Source: Treponema sp.
Lineage (GTDB): Bacteria; Spirochaetota; Spirochaetia; Treponematales; Treponemataceae
Direction: 5' to 3'
Assembly (NCBI GenBank): GCA_012520945.1
Contig: JAAYNH010000081.1
Location: forward strand, 55,882 to 119,881
DNA: 64,000 nucleotides
Below the pieces are notes generated by a model, which was not told the DNA's origin, did not search any database, and saw only the letters and a program-made list of their open reading frames with translations. Positions 8,593-18,200 of the stretch are shown piece by piece. Positions within the stretch are counted from its first letter, which is position 1. The number at the start of each line of letters is the position of its first letter. The position numbers and the translations under genes were made by a program.

Positions 8593-9447
8593 TTATGTAT
8601 TTTTGCGTTCGTTTGCAATGCAAACAAATTCGTTTTGTAAATATTCCATCATCTCTGTAGATAATTTACTGTAAACAAATTTATTTACTTTTTGTCTGGT
8701 TCTAGTTTCTAAACCTAAGTTTCCGTTCGGATCAAGGAAAGCAAAAACATGAATCAAATTGCCGTTCATTGCACGATTAATGCATAAAACTGCAGAAACT
8801 TTACATCGGATACCGTGAAGGTTCAGTAAAATATCATCAATTCGAACATTTGGTAAAAAAGGAGGATCTCCTGCAGGAAAAACACAAGAAAAATGACTTA
8901 TACTTACATCTCGCAAAACTCCTTTGCAAGTGTTATTTTTATAAATCATATCGAGTTTGCATAAAGGACCGCAAATGGCTCTAAGATTTTTACGTTGACT
9001 GTTAGCTTGATTTGCAATAAGAACAGCATTTAATATTTGAAAATTAATATTTTTATTATATTCTAGTTGTATACATCCGCCAAAAATACCAATGTCATAA
9101 AGAAAAATTCGTTCCAAAGCTCTACTTCGGTCGGCATTTTTTTTCAAATAAGTTACACCGATTGTTGCACGCATTCCATAAGTGTCTTGAATTTTTTTTA
9201 TAAAAATAGTCCATTCAATACCCGGAATTTTGCGGTCAATGTTAAAAAATAAAATTACGTGTTCAAAACTGTTAAAAAGTGTTTCAATTTTCCATTCTAA
9301 GCGACAAGTTTGATCATCATTAATGAAGTAAGTTTCATAGCCATTCATAGAAAAGTCTTCTAAAAATTCTTCCGGCACCAATGACGTATCAGGCACGACG
9401 AAAAATGTTTTTACGCCACGAGCCAATTCAGGTTGTATCCCTGCCAT
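8593..9447 (-). CDS. PilZ-domain protein, probable c-di-GMP effector
   Basis: A 284-aa cytoplasmic protein. Residues 1-150 have no domain I recognise; they read like a receiver-type alpha/beta fold (KTFFVVPDTSLV start, HVILFFNID strand). A PilZ domain starts near residue 151: the QRKNLRA segment provides the RxxxR ligand motif, and the D-x-S-x-x part is present as DVSISHFSCV. The glycine of the usual DxSxxG is replaced (HFSC), which may weaken or alter c-di-GMP binding. PilZ proteins control motility, adhesion or virulence in spirochaetes. A GAGG site precedes ATG. Confidence 0.7.
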   Translation of the reverse strand: MAGIQPELARGVKTFFVVPDTSLVPEEFLEDFSMNGYETYFINDDQTCRLEWKIETLFNSFEHVILFFNIDRKIPGIEWTIFIKKIQDTYGMRATIGVTYLKKNADRSRALERIFLYDIGIFGGCIQLEYNKNINFQILNAVLIANQANSQRKNLRAICGPLCKLDMIYKNNTCKGVLRDVSISHFSCVFPAGDPPFLPNVRIDDILLNLHGIRCKVSAVLCINRAMNGNLIHVFAFLDPNGNLGLETRTRQKVNKFVYSKLSTEMMEYLQNEFVCIANERKNT

Positions 9448-9497
9448 AAAAAACCTCGTGAATTAATATTTTTAACTTTATTATTGATTATAGATTT

Positions 9498-9526
9498 ATT
9501 ATAAAGGACAATATTGTATTTTGCAA
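9498..9526 (-). promoter_or_regulatory. Sigma-70 promoter of the PilZ gene
   Basis: On the minus strand: TTGCAA (9526-9521), 17-base spacer, perfect TATAAT (9503-9498). This predicts a start near 9491 and a leader of about 43 bases that includes the GAGG ribosome binding site. Confidence 0.65.
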
Positions 9527-9533
9527 ATGAAAA

Positions 9534-9557
9534 GTGAATAATAATGTGAATAATAAT
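9534..9557. repeat. Tandem 12-base duplication
   Basis: GTGAATAATAAT occurs twice back to back in the intergenic region between the divergent PilZ gene and the proABC unit. It is probably a small slippage duplication. It could change spacing of upstream promoter elements. Confidence 0.6.
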
Positions 9558-9628
9558 TATAGAAATCAAAAATTATAATTCTGTATGGATAAAACGCTTT
9601 TTAAACTGCCACAAACAGACATAGCTTA

Positions 9629-9657
9629 TTGACAAAAAGTGAAAAAAAAAGCATATA
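9629..9657 (+). promoter_or_regulatory. Promoter candidate for the unknown gene-proABC unit
   Basis: A perfect TTGACA (9629-9634) is followed after 17 bases by CATATA (9652-9657). The predicted start is at about 9664, right at the ATG of the next gene. This disfavours the in-frame GTG at 9639, which would lie inside the promoter. Confidence 0.45.
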
Positions 9658-9662
9658 TAAGT

Positions 9663-10229
9663 ATGGAGATTTTAAAAAAGCAAGAAAACAATTTGATATC
9701 TCAATTTGTTGACGCATCTATGATTAGAGCAATGGAAACTTTGGTGCAAAATGAAGATATAAATACATCAATTAAGGCTTCTTATAAAATTTCAGAACTT
9801 TTCGGTTCAAAAAATGAATTTTCAGTTTTAGTGGAAAATTCTTCGGATACTCTAATCTCGGAAGAAAAATTAATTACCAGTTTTAATAATAATTTAAATT
9901 TACTTGTTCAAAAAATTTGGGTGGAAAAAGCTGATGAAGCGCTAAAAGAACAAATTTTAGCACGTATTGAAACTTTATGTTCGGAAGTCAAAAAGAATAT
10001 TTATACAGGTTCTTATAATGCTTTTATTTCTGTGTTGCATGACGTTGTTTTTTTGATGTTCGGAAATCAAGCAAAAAAAGAAGATTTTACTGAATATGCA
10101 CTTCGAATCGATCCCGGTTTTGGAATTTTTTGGTGGTATGTTGAAAACTTACCTTTAGAAAATTCATGGACAAACGAAAAAACTCGCATAGTCATGTTGT
10201 TGGCAATGTTCTTTTTGGCAAATTACTAA
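9663..10229 (+). CDS. Conserved-looking protein of unknown function
   Basis: I do not recognise this 188-aa protein. It has no signal peptide or clear membrane helix, although the last 12 residues (RIVMLLAMFFLANY) are hydrophobic. It is rich in predicted helix and looks cytoplasmic, with an aromatic cluster (GFGIFWWYVENLP) near the C-terminus. An in-frame GTG at 9639 would add eight residues (MKKKAYIS), but no ribosome binding site supports it. proA starts 21 bases after the stop, so it probably heads the proline operon. That placement alone does not show a role in proline synthesis. Confidence 0.55.
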   Translation: MEILKKQENNLISQFVDASMIRAMETLVQNEDINTSIKASYKISELFGSKNEFSVLVENSSDTLISEEKLITSFNNNLNLLVQKIWVEKADEALKEQILARIETLCSEVKKNIYTGSYNAFISVLHDVVFLMFGNQAKKEDFTEYALRIDPGFGIFWWYVENLPLENSWTNEKTRIVMLLAMFFLANY

Positions 10230-10250
10230 TATTATTTTAGGAAATGCTTT

Positions 10251-11531
10251 ATGAATCTTGAAAAATTTTATGGTTCTCTTCGCCGTGGAGCAAATTTTTT
10301 GGTGCAGTTGTCGTCAAAGCAAAAAAATGACGCATTGTATTCTGTGTCCCATGCTATAAATAATTCCAGAAAAAAAATCCTTGAAGCAAATGCAATTGAC
10401 GTAAAAAATGCTCGTGAAAAAGGTATGAGTGAAAGTCTCATAGATCGTCTTGTGTTAAATGACAAACGCATTGACGATATTTTAGAATCAATCAAAATTA
10501 TAATTGCTCAAACAGATCCTATCGGTACATCTGACAAAGGATGGTATACGCCGGAAGGTTTGCAAATTCGGCAAATGCGTGTGCCTCTTGGAGTTTGTGC
10601 CATAATTTATGAAAGCCGCCCGAATGTAACTGTTGACGCTTTTGCTTTAGCTTATAAAAGCGGAAATGCTATTTTGCTCAGAGGTAGTTCAAGTGCTCTT
10701 AATTCAAATCGTGCATTAGTTAAAGCAATTAAAGAAGGGCTGAAAAATTGTGAGCAAAATGGCTGTGGGATTCCTGAAGCAATAGAATTGGCAGATTCGG
10801 GCGACAGGGAAGAAGTTTCTGAAATTTTGAATGCCGTGGGAAAAATCGATGTAGTTTTGCCGCGTGGTGGAGCAAATCTTATAAAAACGGTTGTGGAAAA
10901 TGCACGCGTTCCGGTGATAGAAACAGGAAGTGGTATTTGTCACATATTTGTGGATAAAAGTGCAAATTTGGAAAAAGCTGTAAAAATTGTAGAAAATGCA
11001 AAGTTGCAGCGTCCCGGAGTTTGTAATGCAATGGAAGTTTTACTTGTGCATGAAAAAATTGCTTGTGAATTTTTACCTATGGTTGTGAAAAACTTTGCCG
11101 GACGCGTACAATTAAGGTGTGATGAAAAATCGTTCAATATTTTAAATAGTATTGATACCAAAGATAATGATTTTAAGATAATTAAACGCTCAAGTGAGTC
11201 GGATTTTGATACGGAGTTTCTTGATTATATTTTAGCAATAAAAATTGTGTGCAATGTGGAAGAAGCTGTTGAACATATAAATACACATAATACAAAACAT
11301 TCTGAAAGCATTGTAACAGAAAGTGTAACAAATGCAAAGATTTTTCAAAAATGTGTGGATGCCGCCTGTGTTTATGTAAATGCGTCAACGCGTTTTACTG
11401 ATGGAGGCGTTTTTGGGTATGGAGCTGAATTGGGAATTAGCACACAAAAGTTGCACGTTCGCGGACCGATGGGGTTGACTGCTCTTACAAGTACAAAATA
11501 TTTGATTGACGGGGATGGACACGTAAGATGA
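10251..11531 (+). CDS. proA: Gamma-glutamyl phosphate reductase (glutamate-5-semialdehyde dehydrogenase)
   Basis: Second step of proline synthesis: NADPH-dependent reduction of gamma-glutamyl phosphate to glutamate-5-semialdehyde. The 426 aa match the normal length. Visible motifs are the cofactor-binding YESRPNVTVDAFALAYKSGN region (read in parts), LPRGGANLI, the catalytic Cys segment KLQRPGVCNAMEVLLVH, and the C-terminal ASTRFTDGGVFGYGAELGIS signature (in parts). An AGGAAA site precedes ATG. The stop overlaps the proB start by 4 bases (ATGA), implying translational coupling. Confidence 0.97.
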   Translation: MNLEKFYGSLRRGANFLVQLSSKQKNDALYSVSHAINNSRKKILEANAIDVKNAREKGMSESLIDRLVLNDKRIDDILESIKIIIAQTDPIGTSDKGWYTPEGLQIRQMRVPLGVCAIIYESRPNVTVDAFALAYKSGNAILLRGSSSALNSNRALVKAIKEGLKNCEQNGCGIPEAIELADSGDREEVSEILNAVGKIDVVLPRGGANLIKTVVENARVPVIETGSGICHIFVDKSANLEKAVKIVENAKLQRPGVCNAMEVLLVHEKIACEFLPMVVKNFAGRVQLRCDEKSFNILNSIDTKDNDFKIIKRSSESDFDTEFLDYILAIKIVCNVEEAVEHINTHNTKHSESIVTESVTNAKIFQKCVDAACVYVNASTRFTDGGVFGYGAELGISTQKLHVRGPMGLTALTSTKYLIDGDGHVR

Positions 11532-12325
11532 CGATAAAAGACGCATTCAATGAAGCAAAAAAAGTTGTTGTAAAAATCGGTTCGAATACATTAGCAAAAG
11601 AAGACGGAACAATAAACTTGGAGTTTATGAGACATTTTGCAGAAGAATGTGCGAGCCTTATGAGAAGTGGAAAACAAGTGGTAATAGTTTCTTCCGGGGC
11701 ACAAGTTGCCGGAATTTCCACTTTGGACAGGTGGGCTCGCAAAAAGGATATTCATTACAGGCAGGCACTTTGTGCTATTGGGCAAGTTGAGTTGATGGAC
11801 AGATGGCGTGCGGCTTTTGCAGAATTTGACATTCATATAGGGCAACTTTTGCTCACTAAAGAAGATTTCAAAGACCCTCACCGCACGCTTAATGTAAGAA
11901 ACACTCTTTTTACTTTGATAGATGAGGGCGTTGTGCCGATTATTAATGAAAATGACTCTGTAACATTTGATGAAATATCTATTGGTGATAACGATAATTT
12001 AAGTGCCCTCACTGCAATTTTATGGAGTGCCGATTTACTTGTTTTGTTCAGTGATATTGATGGAGTTTATACAAAAAATCCTAAACAACATGCAGATGCA
12101 AAATTAATTGAAACCGTTGAAAATATTGAAAAACTTAAAGGTGAAATAACTATCGGTTCAACAAATGCATTTGGTACAGGTGGTATGACAACTAAATTAG
12201 AAGCGGCCGAAAAAGTTACGGCATATGGCATAAACATGGTTTTAGCAAATGGTAGCAAGGAAAACATTTTGACGCGTCTGGCAAACGGCGAAGAAAAAGC
12301 AACGTTGTTTTTTGGTCACGATTAG
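11528..12325 (+). CDS. proB: Glutamate 5-kinase, short form without PUA domain
   Basis: First step of proline synthesis: phosphorylates glutamate with ATP. The 265 aa cover the amino-acid-kinase domain: VVVKIGSNTLA, IVSSGAQVAG (glutamate-binding), IINENDSV, FDEISIGDNDNLSA and LLVLFSDIDGVYTKNP. The substrate and ATP loops are intact, including GTGGMTTKLEAA. The E. coli enzyme is about 100 residues longer, with a C-terminal PUA domain; here the protein ends just after the kinase fold. Short forms exist elsewhere and often show altered proline feedback. The start codon overlaps the end of proA. Confidence 0.95.
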   Translation: MTIKDAFNEAKKVVVKIGSNTLAKEDGTINLEFMRHFAEECASLMRSGKQVVIVSSGAQVAGISTLDRWARKKDIHYRQALCAIGQVELMDRWRAAFAEFDIHIGQLLLTKEDFKDPHRTLNVRNTLFTLIDEGVVPIINENDSVTFDEISIGDNDNLSALTAILWSADLLVLFSDIDGVYTKNPKQHADAKLIETVENIEKLKGEITIGSTNAFGTGGMTTKLEAAEKVTAYGINMVLANGSKENILTRLANGEEKATLFFGHD

Positions 12326-12371
12326 ATTTTTCAAGAAGGTTTACGAACATGGGTTTGTTGGAGGATTTTTT

Positions 12372-13184
12372 ATGATTGGCATTATTGGAACCGGAATGAT
12401 GGGCAGTGCATTAATTTGTGGCATTGCAAAAAATGTAGAAAATAATGAAATTTTTGTTTATGATATAGATAAAGAAAAAGCAAATGAATTAGCAAAAAAA
12501 CAAGGATTTCAAGTTGCAGACAGTGAAAGAGAACTTGCTAAGAAGAGCAATCAAATTATACTTGCGGTGAAACCACAGTTTATTGCAAATGTTATTCGAG
12601 AAATTTCAGACGAACTTGAAACAAAAATTAAAGATAAAATTCTTATTTCTGTGGCTGCCGGTGTAAAAATTGAGGAAATAGAAAAAAATCTTAATGAAAA
12701 GACACGATTTAATGCTAAAATTATTCGGCTTATGCCAAATTTACCGGCACTTGTTGGACAGGCGATGATAGCACTTTGTGCCAATGAAAATGTTACAAAA
12801 GACGAAGTTGAAAATGTGAAAAAACTTTTGAGCGGTTGTGGGCTTGTTGAACAAGTTTCGGAAAACCTCATGGATGTAGTAACCGGTGTTTCAGGTTCAG
12901 GTCCTGCATATGGATTTATGTTTATTGAGGCGATGGCAGATGCTGCTGTTTTGCATGGAATGCCACGAAATCAGGCATATGTTTATGCGGCACAAACTTT
13001 GAAAGGAGCTGCTGAAATGGTACTTAAAACAGGCAATCATCCAGCGGCTTTAAAAGATGCCGTTTGTTCTCCGGGCGGAACAACAATTGAAGGTGTTTGT
13101 GCTTTGGAAGACGGTAATTTTCGTTATGCAATTATTTCTGCAGTTGAAGCTGCTACAAAAAAATCCGAAAAATTAGGAAAATAG
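12372..13184 (+). CDS. proC: Pyrroline-5-carboxylate reductase
   Basis: Last step of proline synthesis, reducing 1-pyrroline-5-carboxylate to proline with NAD(P)H. The start was chosen at 12372 because GGAGG lies 7 bases before it and because MIGIIGTGMMGSAL is the family N-terminus. The in-frame upstream extension to 12312 overlaps proB and lacks support. The 270 aa show the Rossmann GxGxxG loop, LIRLMPNLPA-type segment (IIRLMPNLPALVG) and the C-terminal signature VSGSGPAYGFMFIEAMADA and SPGGTTIEGVCALE. With proA and proB it completes the glutamate-to-proline route in one unit. Confidence 0.97.
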   Translation: MIGIIGTGMMGSALICGIAKNVENNEIFVYDIDKEKANELAKKQGFQVADSERELAKKSNQIILAVKPQFIANVIREISDELETKIKDKILISVAAGVKIEEIEKNLNEKTRFNAKIIRLMPNLPALVGQAMIALCANENVTKDEVENVKKLLSGCGLVEQVSENLMDVVTGVSGSGPAYGFMFIEAMADAAVLHGMPRNQAYVYAAQTLKGAAEMVLKTGNHPAALKDAVCSPGGTTIEGVCALEDGNFRYAIISAVEAATKKSEKLGK

Positions 13185-13216
13185 TTTTTGATTAAACATT
13201 TGTTAGGAAAGCATAT

Positions 13217-14779
13217 ATGAAATTAAAGTTTGTAAAAATTTGCCTATTTCTATTTTTAATATCGATGGTTTGTTTTGCTCAAGAAATAAAAAATGATGAA
13301 GAAGTAAAAATTGTTGAGCAGATGAAAATAGAACCGAAAGAAAATGTGCAGAAAAATATCGAACCGAAAGAAAATGAACAAATAAATATTGAACCGGAAA
13401 ATTTCCTAGACAAAATAAAATATCTTGAACAAGAAATAGATGCTGTTGAAAAACAAAAATTGGCTATAATTCAGGCACGTGATGAAACAAAAGAACGTAT
13501 AAAAGAATTTTCTCAAAATATTCAAAATAATATGAATGTGGAAGTAGAAAAAATTCAAAATGCACCGTTAAAAGTGTATGAAAATGACGGTACGGGAGTT
13601 ATGACAAAATCTGCACATGAAATGCGTGAAAAACAGTGCAATCAATTAAAACTAAAAGCACACAACGATATCAAGGCATTTTTTAATAAAGAAAAATTTC
13701 TTTTGGAACAAAATGAAAAAAAATTACGCAATGAACTTTATGCATCAGTTAGGGAATTAAATAAAAAAAATTTTGTTTTTTCAACTAAAGATAATTCATT
13801 GAAAATACATATTGGTGTTTTTGAGTCGGAACAGGCACGATGGCCTTTACAATTTTTAGCACAGAAAATTATGAATTTTGATATTAATACGCCTGAAGTT
13901 GTCTATATAACATATTCTTCACTTGCGGGGCATCAACCAAAACCAATTGCAGAAATGACACAGGAAGAAAAAGCAGAATATGATGACTCAGTTAAAATGT
14001 ATGACGAATTGCTTCATGGTGAAATACCGTTTTTGCAAGCAGAATTAAAATATAATATTGAGCCGGTTGTTGATGGTATTTCCGAGTATCAATTAAATAT
14101 TGAATCTTGTACTGTTACAAAAAGTGAAAACGAACAAATATTGCTTGAAAATGCATACAGACATACAACAAAATTTTTTGCACAGCCGGGTATTGATATA
14201 GGCTATGATTCTGAAATTGAAAAAATGCAATATGAATTGATTGAACAACAAAAAATATCCGCTGAGGAAGAACGTATTGCCACTGAAAAAGTTATGAAAA
14301 AAGCAAGAAGAGGTATGTCACAGACGCGTCGAACCGGCTTTGCAATTAATATAGCAGATGTTTTTTCTGTTACAACTAATCCTGAAATATCAATGGAAAT
14401 TTTATTCGGTCTTAATAGGCATTTGTTTTTACAAGGACTTACAGCTATAAACTTGCTTCGAGCTACGGAATCTGCTGACTTATTCGGTGATTTGCTTTGT
14501 CTTTTGGGAGTTGGTAGTAATTATAAATTGACGGATTTTATTGGAGTTTATGTTTTAGCAAATGCAGGTTTTTATTCAAAACAGTTTGCCGGTGAATCTG
14601 TTAGAGGTTATAAGTTTCAGTCATATCTTGGTGCAGGTTTTGAGTTTGTTTTAGGTATGGATGGTGCAGGTTATTCATTAAAAGCGGAATATTTGTTTCC
14701 TGTTTTCGGCTATCGTAAAAATCCGATGCTTAGCGTTGGATTAGGTTTTATGTTAGGAGATTATTTTTTGTCCAAATAA
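13217..14779 (+). CDS. Envelope protein with coiled-coil N-terminus and barrel-like C-terminus
   Basis: I do not recognise a family. The 520-aa protein has a signal peptide (KFVKICLFLFLISMVCFAQ, no lipobox). Residues of about 36-60 carry three near-copies of an I-E-P-K/E-x-N motif (IEPKEN, IEPKEN, IEPEN). A charged coiled-coil segment follows (about 62-190). Residues 190-330 form a mixed domain with repeated Ser/Tyr-rich strands. After a second charged helix (about 335-372) the last 145 residues alternate polar and hydrophobic residues with many Gly and aromatic positions (GLNRHLFLQGLTAINLL, YSLKAEYLFPVFGY), like a small outer-membrane barrel. AGGAAA precedes ATG. The gap of 32 bases to proC allows co-transcription, but the function is unrelated. 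Confidence 0.6.
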   Translation: MKLKFVKICLFLFLISMVCFAQEIKNDEEVKIVEQMKIEPKENVQKNIEPKENEQINIEPENFLDKIKYLEQEIDAVEKQKLAIIQARDETKERIKEFSQNIQNNMNVEVEKIQNAPLKVYENDGTGVMTKSAHEMREKQCNQLKLKAHNDIKAFFNKEKFLLEQNEKKLRNELYASVRELNKKNFVFSTKDNSLKIHIGVFESEQARWPLQFLAQKIMNFDINTPEVVYITYSSLAGHQPKPIAEMTQEEKAEYDDSVKMYDELLHGEIPFLQAELKYNIEPVVDGISEYQLNIESCTVTKSENEQILLENAYRHTTKFFAQPGIDIGYDSEIEKMQYELIEQQKISAEEERIATEKVMKKARRGMSQTRRTGFAINIADVFSVTTNPEISMEILFGLNRHLFLQGLTAINLLRATESADLFGDLLCLLGVGSNYKLTDFIGVYVLANAGFYSKQFAGESVRGYKFQSYLGAGFEFVLGMDGAGYSLKAEYLFPVFGYRKNPMLSVGLGFMLGDYFLSK

Positions 14780-14780
14780 T

Positions 14781-15065
14781 TTATTTAGTGAATTTTTCAA
14801 TGTTAATATCTCGAATGTATTGTTTTTTTATTTGTGAAAATTTTTCAAAATGAGGAGATTTGAGATGTTCTTCGAAAGCATTTTCATCTTGCCACATTTC
14901 AACGAGTAAAATATCATGATTATCTTCTATAGGAAGAAAAAACTCGTAGCGAATATTACCCGGTTCCTGCCGAGTGTCTTCAATAATATTATTTTTTTTC
15001 AAAAGTTCTAAAAATTCGTCTTTGCAACCACTTTTCAAAGTATACATTACGTTTAATAAAATCAT
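14781..15065 (-). CDS. Antibiotic biosynthesis monooxygenase (ABM) fold protein
   Basis: A small protein of 94 aa with the ABM dimeric alpha/beta-barrel layout: strand MILLNVMYTLKSG, helix KDEFLELLKK, strand YEFFLPIEDNHDILLVEMW, then the typical W-x-D-x-x-A-F-x-x-H-x-x-S-x-H-F pattern (WQDENAFEEHLKSPHF). Members include quinol/heme-linked monooxygenases and many uncharacterised proteins, so a precise reaction cannot be given. The gene converges on the barrel protein with 1 base between stops. No ribosome binding site is visible. Confidence 0.85.
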   Translation of the reverse strand: MILLNVMYTLKSGCKDEFLELLKKNNIIEDTRQEPGNIRYEFFLPIEDNHDILLVEMWQDENAFEEHLKSPHFEKFSQIKKQYIRDINIEKFTK

Positions 15066-15100
15066 ATATCTATTATATGCATAAATTTTTTTTCTGTAAA
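15066..15100 (-). promoter_or_regulatory. ABM-gene promoter predicting a leaderless mRNA
   Basis: On the minus strand: TTTACA (15100-15095), 17-base spacer, perfect TATAAT (15077-15072), then exactly 6 bases (AGATAT) to ATG at 15065. No purine-rich ribosome binding site can fit in that space. Confidence 0.65.
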
Positions 15101-15145
15101 GTCCATTTTCAAGGTAATTTTTTTGTAATTTTTATAAAATAATGC

Positions 15146-15174
15146 TTGCAAATTTGTCTATTTAGATAGATAAT
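15146..15174 (+). promoter_or_regulatory. Sigma-70 promoter of the first Ig-repeat/barrel gene
   Basis: TTGCAA (15146-15151), 17-base spacer, GATAAT (15169-15174). Predicted start near 15181, leaving a short leader with the AAGG ribosome binding site. Confidence 0.55.
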
Positions 15175-15214
15175 GTTGAAAAGATGTGTTTTTATTTTCA
15201 AAAGGATGGAGATT

Positions 15215-18200
15215 ATGAGAAAAATTGTTTTATGTTTCATTTGTTTATTTTGCTTTACAACTATACTTTTTGCCGGTGGAAAGCGAGAAAAAGAAAACAG
15301 AGATGTTGAAAAAATGGATAGTTGGAAAGAAACTTTTGATATTAGCAGGAAAAAAACGGGCAAATATAATATTGTTGTTACTGCTACGGACATTGGCGGT
15401 AATGATACTCTAGCGGGTCCGTTTAATGTTTTCATTGATCCCGATTCTGATTTACCCGTTTGTAGCATTACAAATCCGCGTCAAGATATGTGTTTGCCGG
15501 GTAATTTGAATATTGTAGGTACGTGTGTTGATGATGATGCTGTTGAAAGAGTTGAAATTATTCTTGATGGAGATAAAAATAATCCTTTAATTTGTGAAGG
15601 AAAAGATTATTGGTCATATTATCTTGACACAAATGATATGGCAGAAGGTCCTCATACATTAAGTGTTTATGGTATTGATATTAATGGTGTTAAAGGAAAG
15701 CCTCAAAATGTAACATGGCATTTGAATCGTCGTTCGCCGACAACAGTTGTGAATAGTCATGAAATGGGAATGTTAGTTGCCGGAAAACAAAAAATTACAG
15801 GTGTGGTTGCTGATGGAAATGGTATAGCATCTTTGAGTTTTTCAACTGACGGCGGACAGACTTTTGAACCTATTAAATTAAAAATAAAAAAGAAATCTGA
15901 TAAAGTAGATTTTGAATATATATTAGATACGTTCAAATTGGAAGACGGTCCGCAAGTTAGCTGGTTTAAGGCAGTTGATAAAATGGGTACCGTTGGAATG
16001 TATTCATTTTTATTTTTCGTTGATAATACAAAGCCTGATTTGCAAATTGTTTCTCCAACACCAACAGAGTTTGTTAACGGTCGTTTTGCAATTGCCGGTT
16101 TCGCAAAAGATACAATTGGAATGAAAAGCTTAACTTGGGCTTTTGCAGGAACTTCAGGAGAAATTGAATTAATTCCGGGAAATCCGTATTTTACGATTGA
16201 TTGTGATGTTCGTAATATTGTTGCTAAAGAATATATTGTTTCTGTTACAGGAACAGATACTGCCGGCAACGTTTCGACAATTTCTCAGAAAATATTGGTG
16301 AATGCTGAATTGGATAAGCCAAAGGTTGCATTATCTTTGCCTTTGGAAGGTTCTGTTGTTTTTGATGATGTTTATCTTGCAGGACTTGCAACGGATGATG
16401 ATGGCGTTGAGCAAGTGTTTTATTCCGTTGACGGCGGTGAAGCTGTAAGTGTTGTTACAGACGGTGCGTTTGAAGCAACTGTTTCAGGATTATCTGCCGG
16501 AAATCACACACTTAAAGTTTGGGCAAAAGATATTGATGGTATAGAAGGAAATGCAAGTTCCGTATCTTTTATTGCTAGTGGCGAAAAACCTCTTTTTGAA
16601 GAATTTAAGCTTTCAAGTGCAGGAACGGAAACTATTTGTTCTCCTGGCATAGCTATCAATCCGGAAAAGTCTCCTGTAATTAAAACTAAAGTTATTTCCG
16701 GCTGCGGACTTCAATCCGTAACGTGGCAAATTTCCGGAAAAGATGAAGTAGCCGTGAATTTGCCGGATAATACGAAAAACGGTTTTGAGGTGAATATTCC
16801 GGTTGCAGATACACGTTGGGGATTTATTGATTTGCGAGTAACTGCAATTGATATATATAATAGAAAAGTTGAAAATATTATTCCTTTATACGTTGAAAAT
16901 TTGACAAAAACTCGCGGTATGCCTGCCGTTGTTTTTGAAGATAGTACCGTTTCGGAAGATGGTTTGGCTGTTTTCTCCGATGATATTAGCATTACAGGTT
17001 TTTTTGTTGGTGGAACGGCTCAAAGTGTTCGTTTAGTTCCAAATACAAACTTTGGTTCCGTGAGTTTGAGCGGAAACTCAATTTTGCTTTCTGCAGGTAT
17101 GGTTTATGGAACGTCGGAGCCGGTAAAAGTTGAGGTAACAACAACAAAAGGTTTTAAATATTATTCAAAAGATTTGCGATTGTGCAGAAAGGCACCAAAA
17201 CCTGTAATTACTTTGAGCGATAATTCTGTGCGTGATGGAAATAATTCTTTCAAAGTTTCCGGTGTTATAAAATCCGACTTGCCAATCATTAATGTAAAAT
17301 ATCGTTTTATTGTTCCAAGTGCACAAGGAAATAGTGCAACTGAATTTTACGGTGCGGATTTTGCAGGTAAAACTTTTGATATTAAAGTAGATGAAGATTT
17401 TGTTGCTCAAGTTGTGGGCGATAACGTTGCTGTTTTAGAAGTTGTTGCCACGGACAGTGGAAACTCAAGCAGTGCAAATGCTGTTATCGTGAACCGTGTT
17501 CCTGTTATGAATCCGGGTGCAAAAGGTGTTCCTAAGTCACAAATTTTCTGGATTGAAGGTGAATGTAAAGATATTTATTATGCAACATATAATGCCGGTG
17601 AAATGGCTCCTAATATTGCAGTAACAATTAATGGTAGCAATGTTGAAACAAACGGTGTGGACTATGTTTTTGCTCCTCAAGGAGGAAGAATTAGTACACG
17701 TAATTTTGCACCGGGAGCGACAACGATTGAAGTTGCAACTTTAACTGTAGCTTCACGACAAATAACAGGAAAGTATACTGCACAAATTGCCGGCGATGTT
17801 AAAATGAAGTTTGTTTCGGTTGGAGATGTTCCATACAGATCCGGTATGGAAGTTGTAGTTTCAAATGTGCAGGGCGGAGCCGTTCCTCCAAGTTTAGTAA
17901 TTCAAGTAGATTCATCTTTAGCTGTTTCAGACATTGTAGCGGATGTAAACGGTAAAACGGTAAAAGCTGTTTTGCGTAAAAACGAAGGTTCTCAAACTTA
18001 TTTTGCGGATTTGTCCTTAGCAGGCATTAGTGCAGATATCTTAAAAATTAAAGCCACAGCAACATTATCCGGCGGTTCTGTTGTAAGCACTACCGGAAAT
18101 ATTTCTGTTTTGCGTACAAAAGATGCTTCACAAATTGCAGATTCGGAAAAAGTATGGTGGACAAATGCAGTTGGTGAAGACGGTTTTTATACAATTGATA

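Noticed and set aside
12312..12371. N-terminal extension of proC
   Set aside because: It overlaps proB, and the GGAGG site plus the family N-terminus point to 12372.
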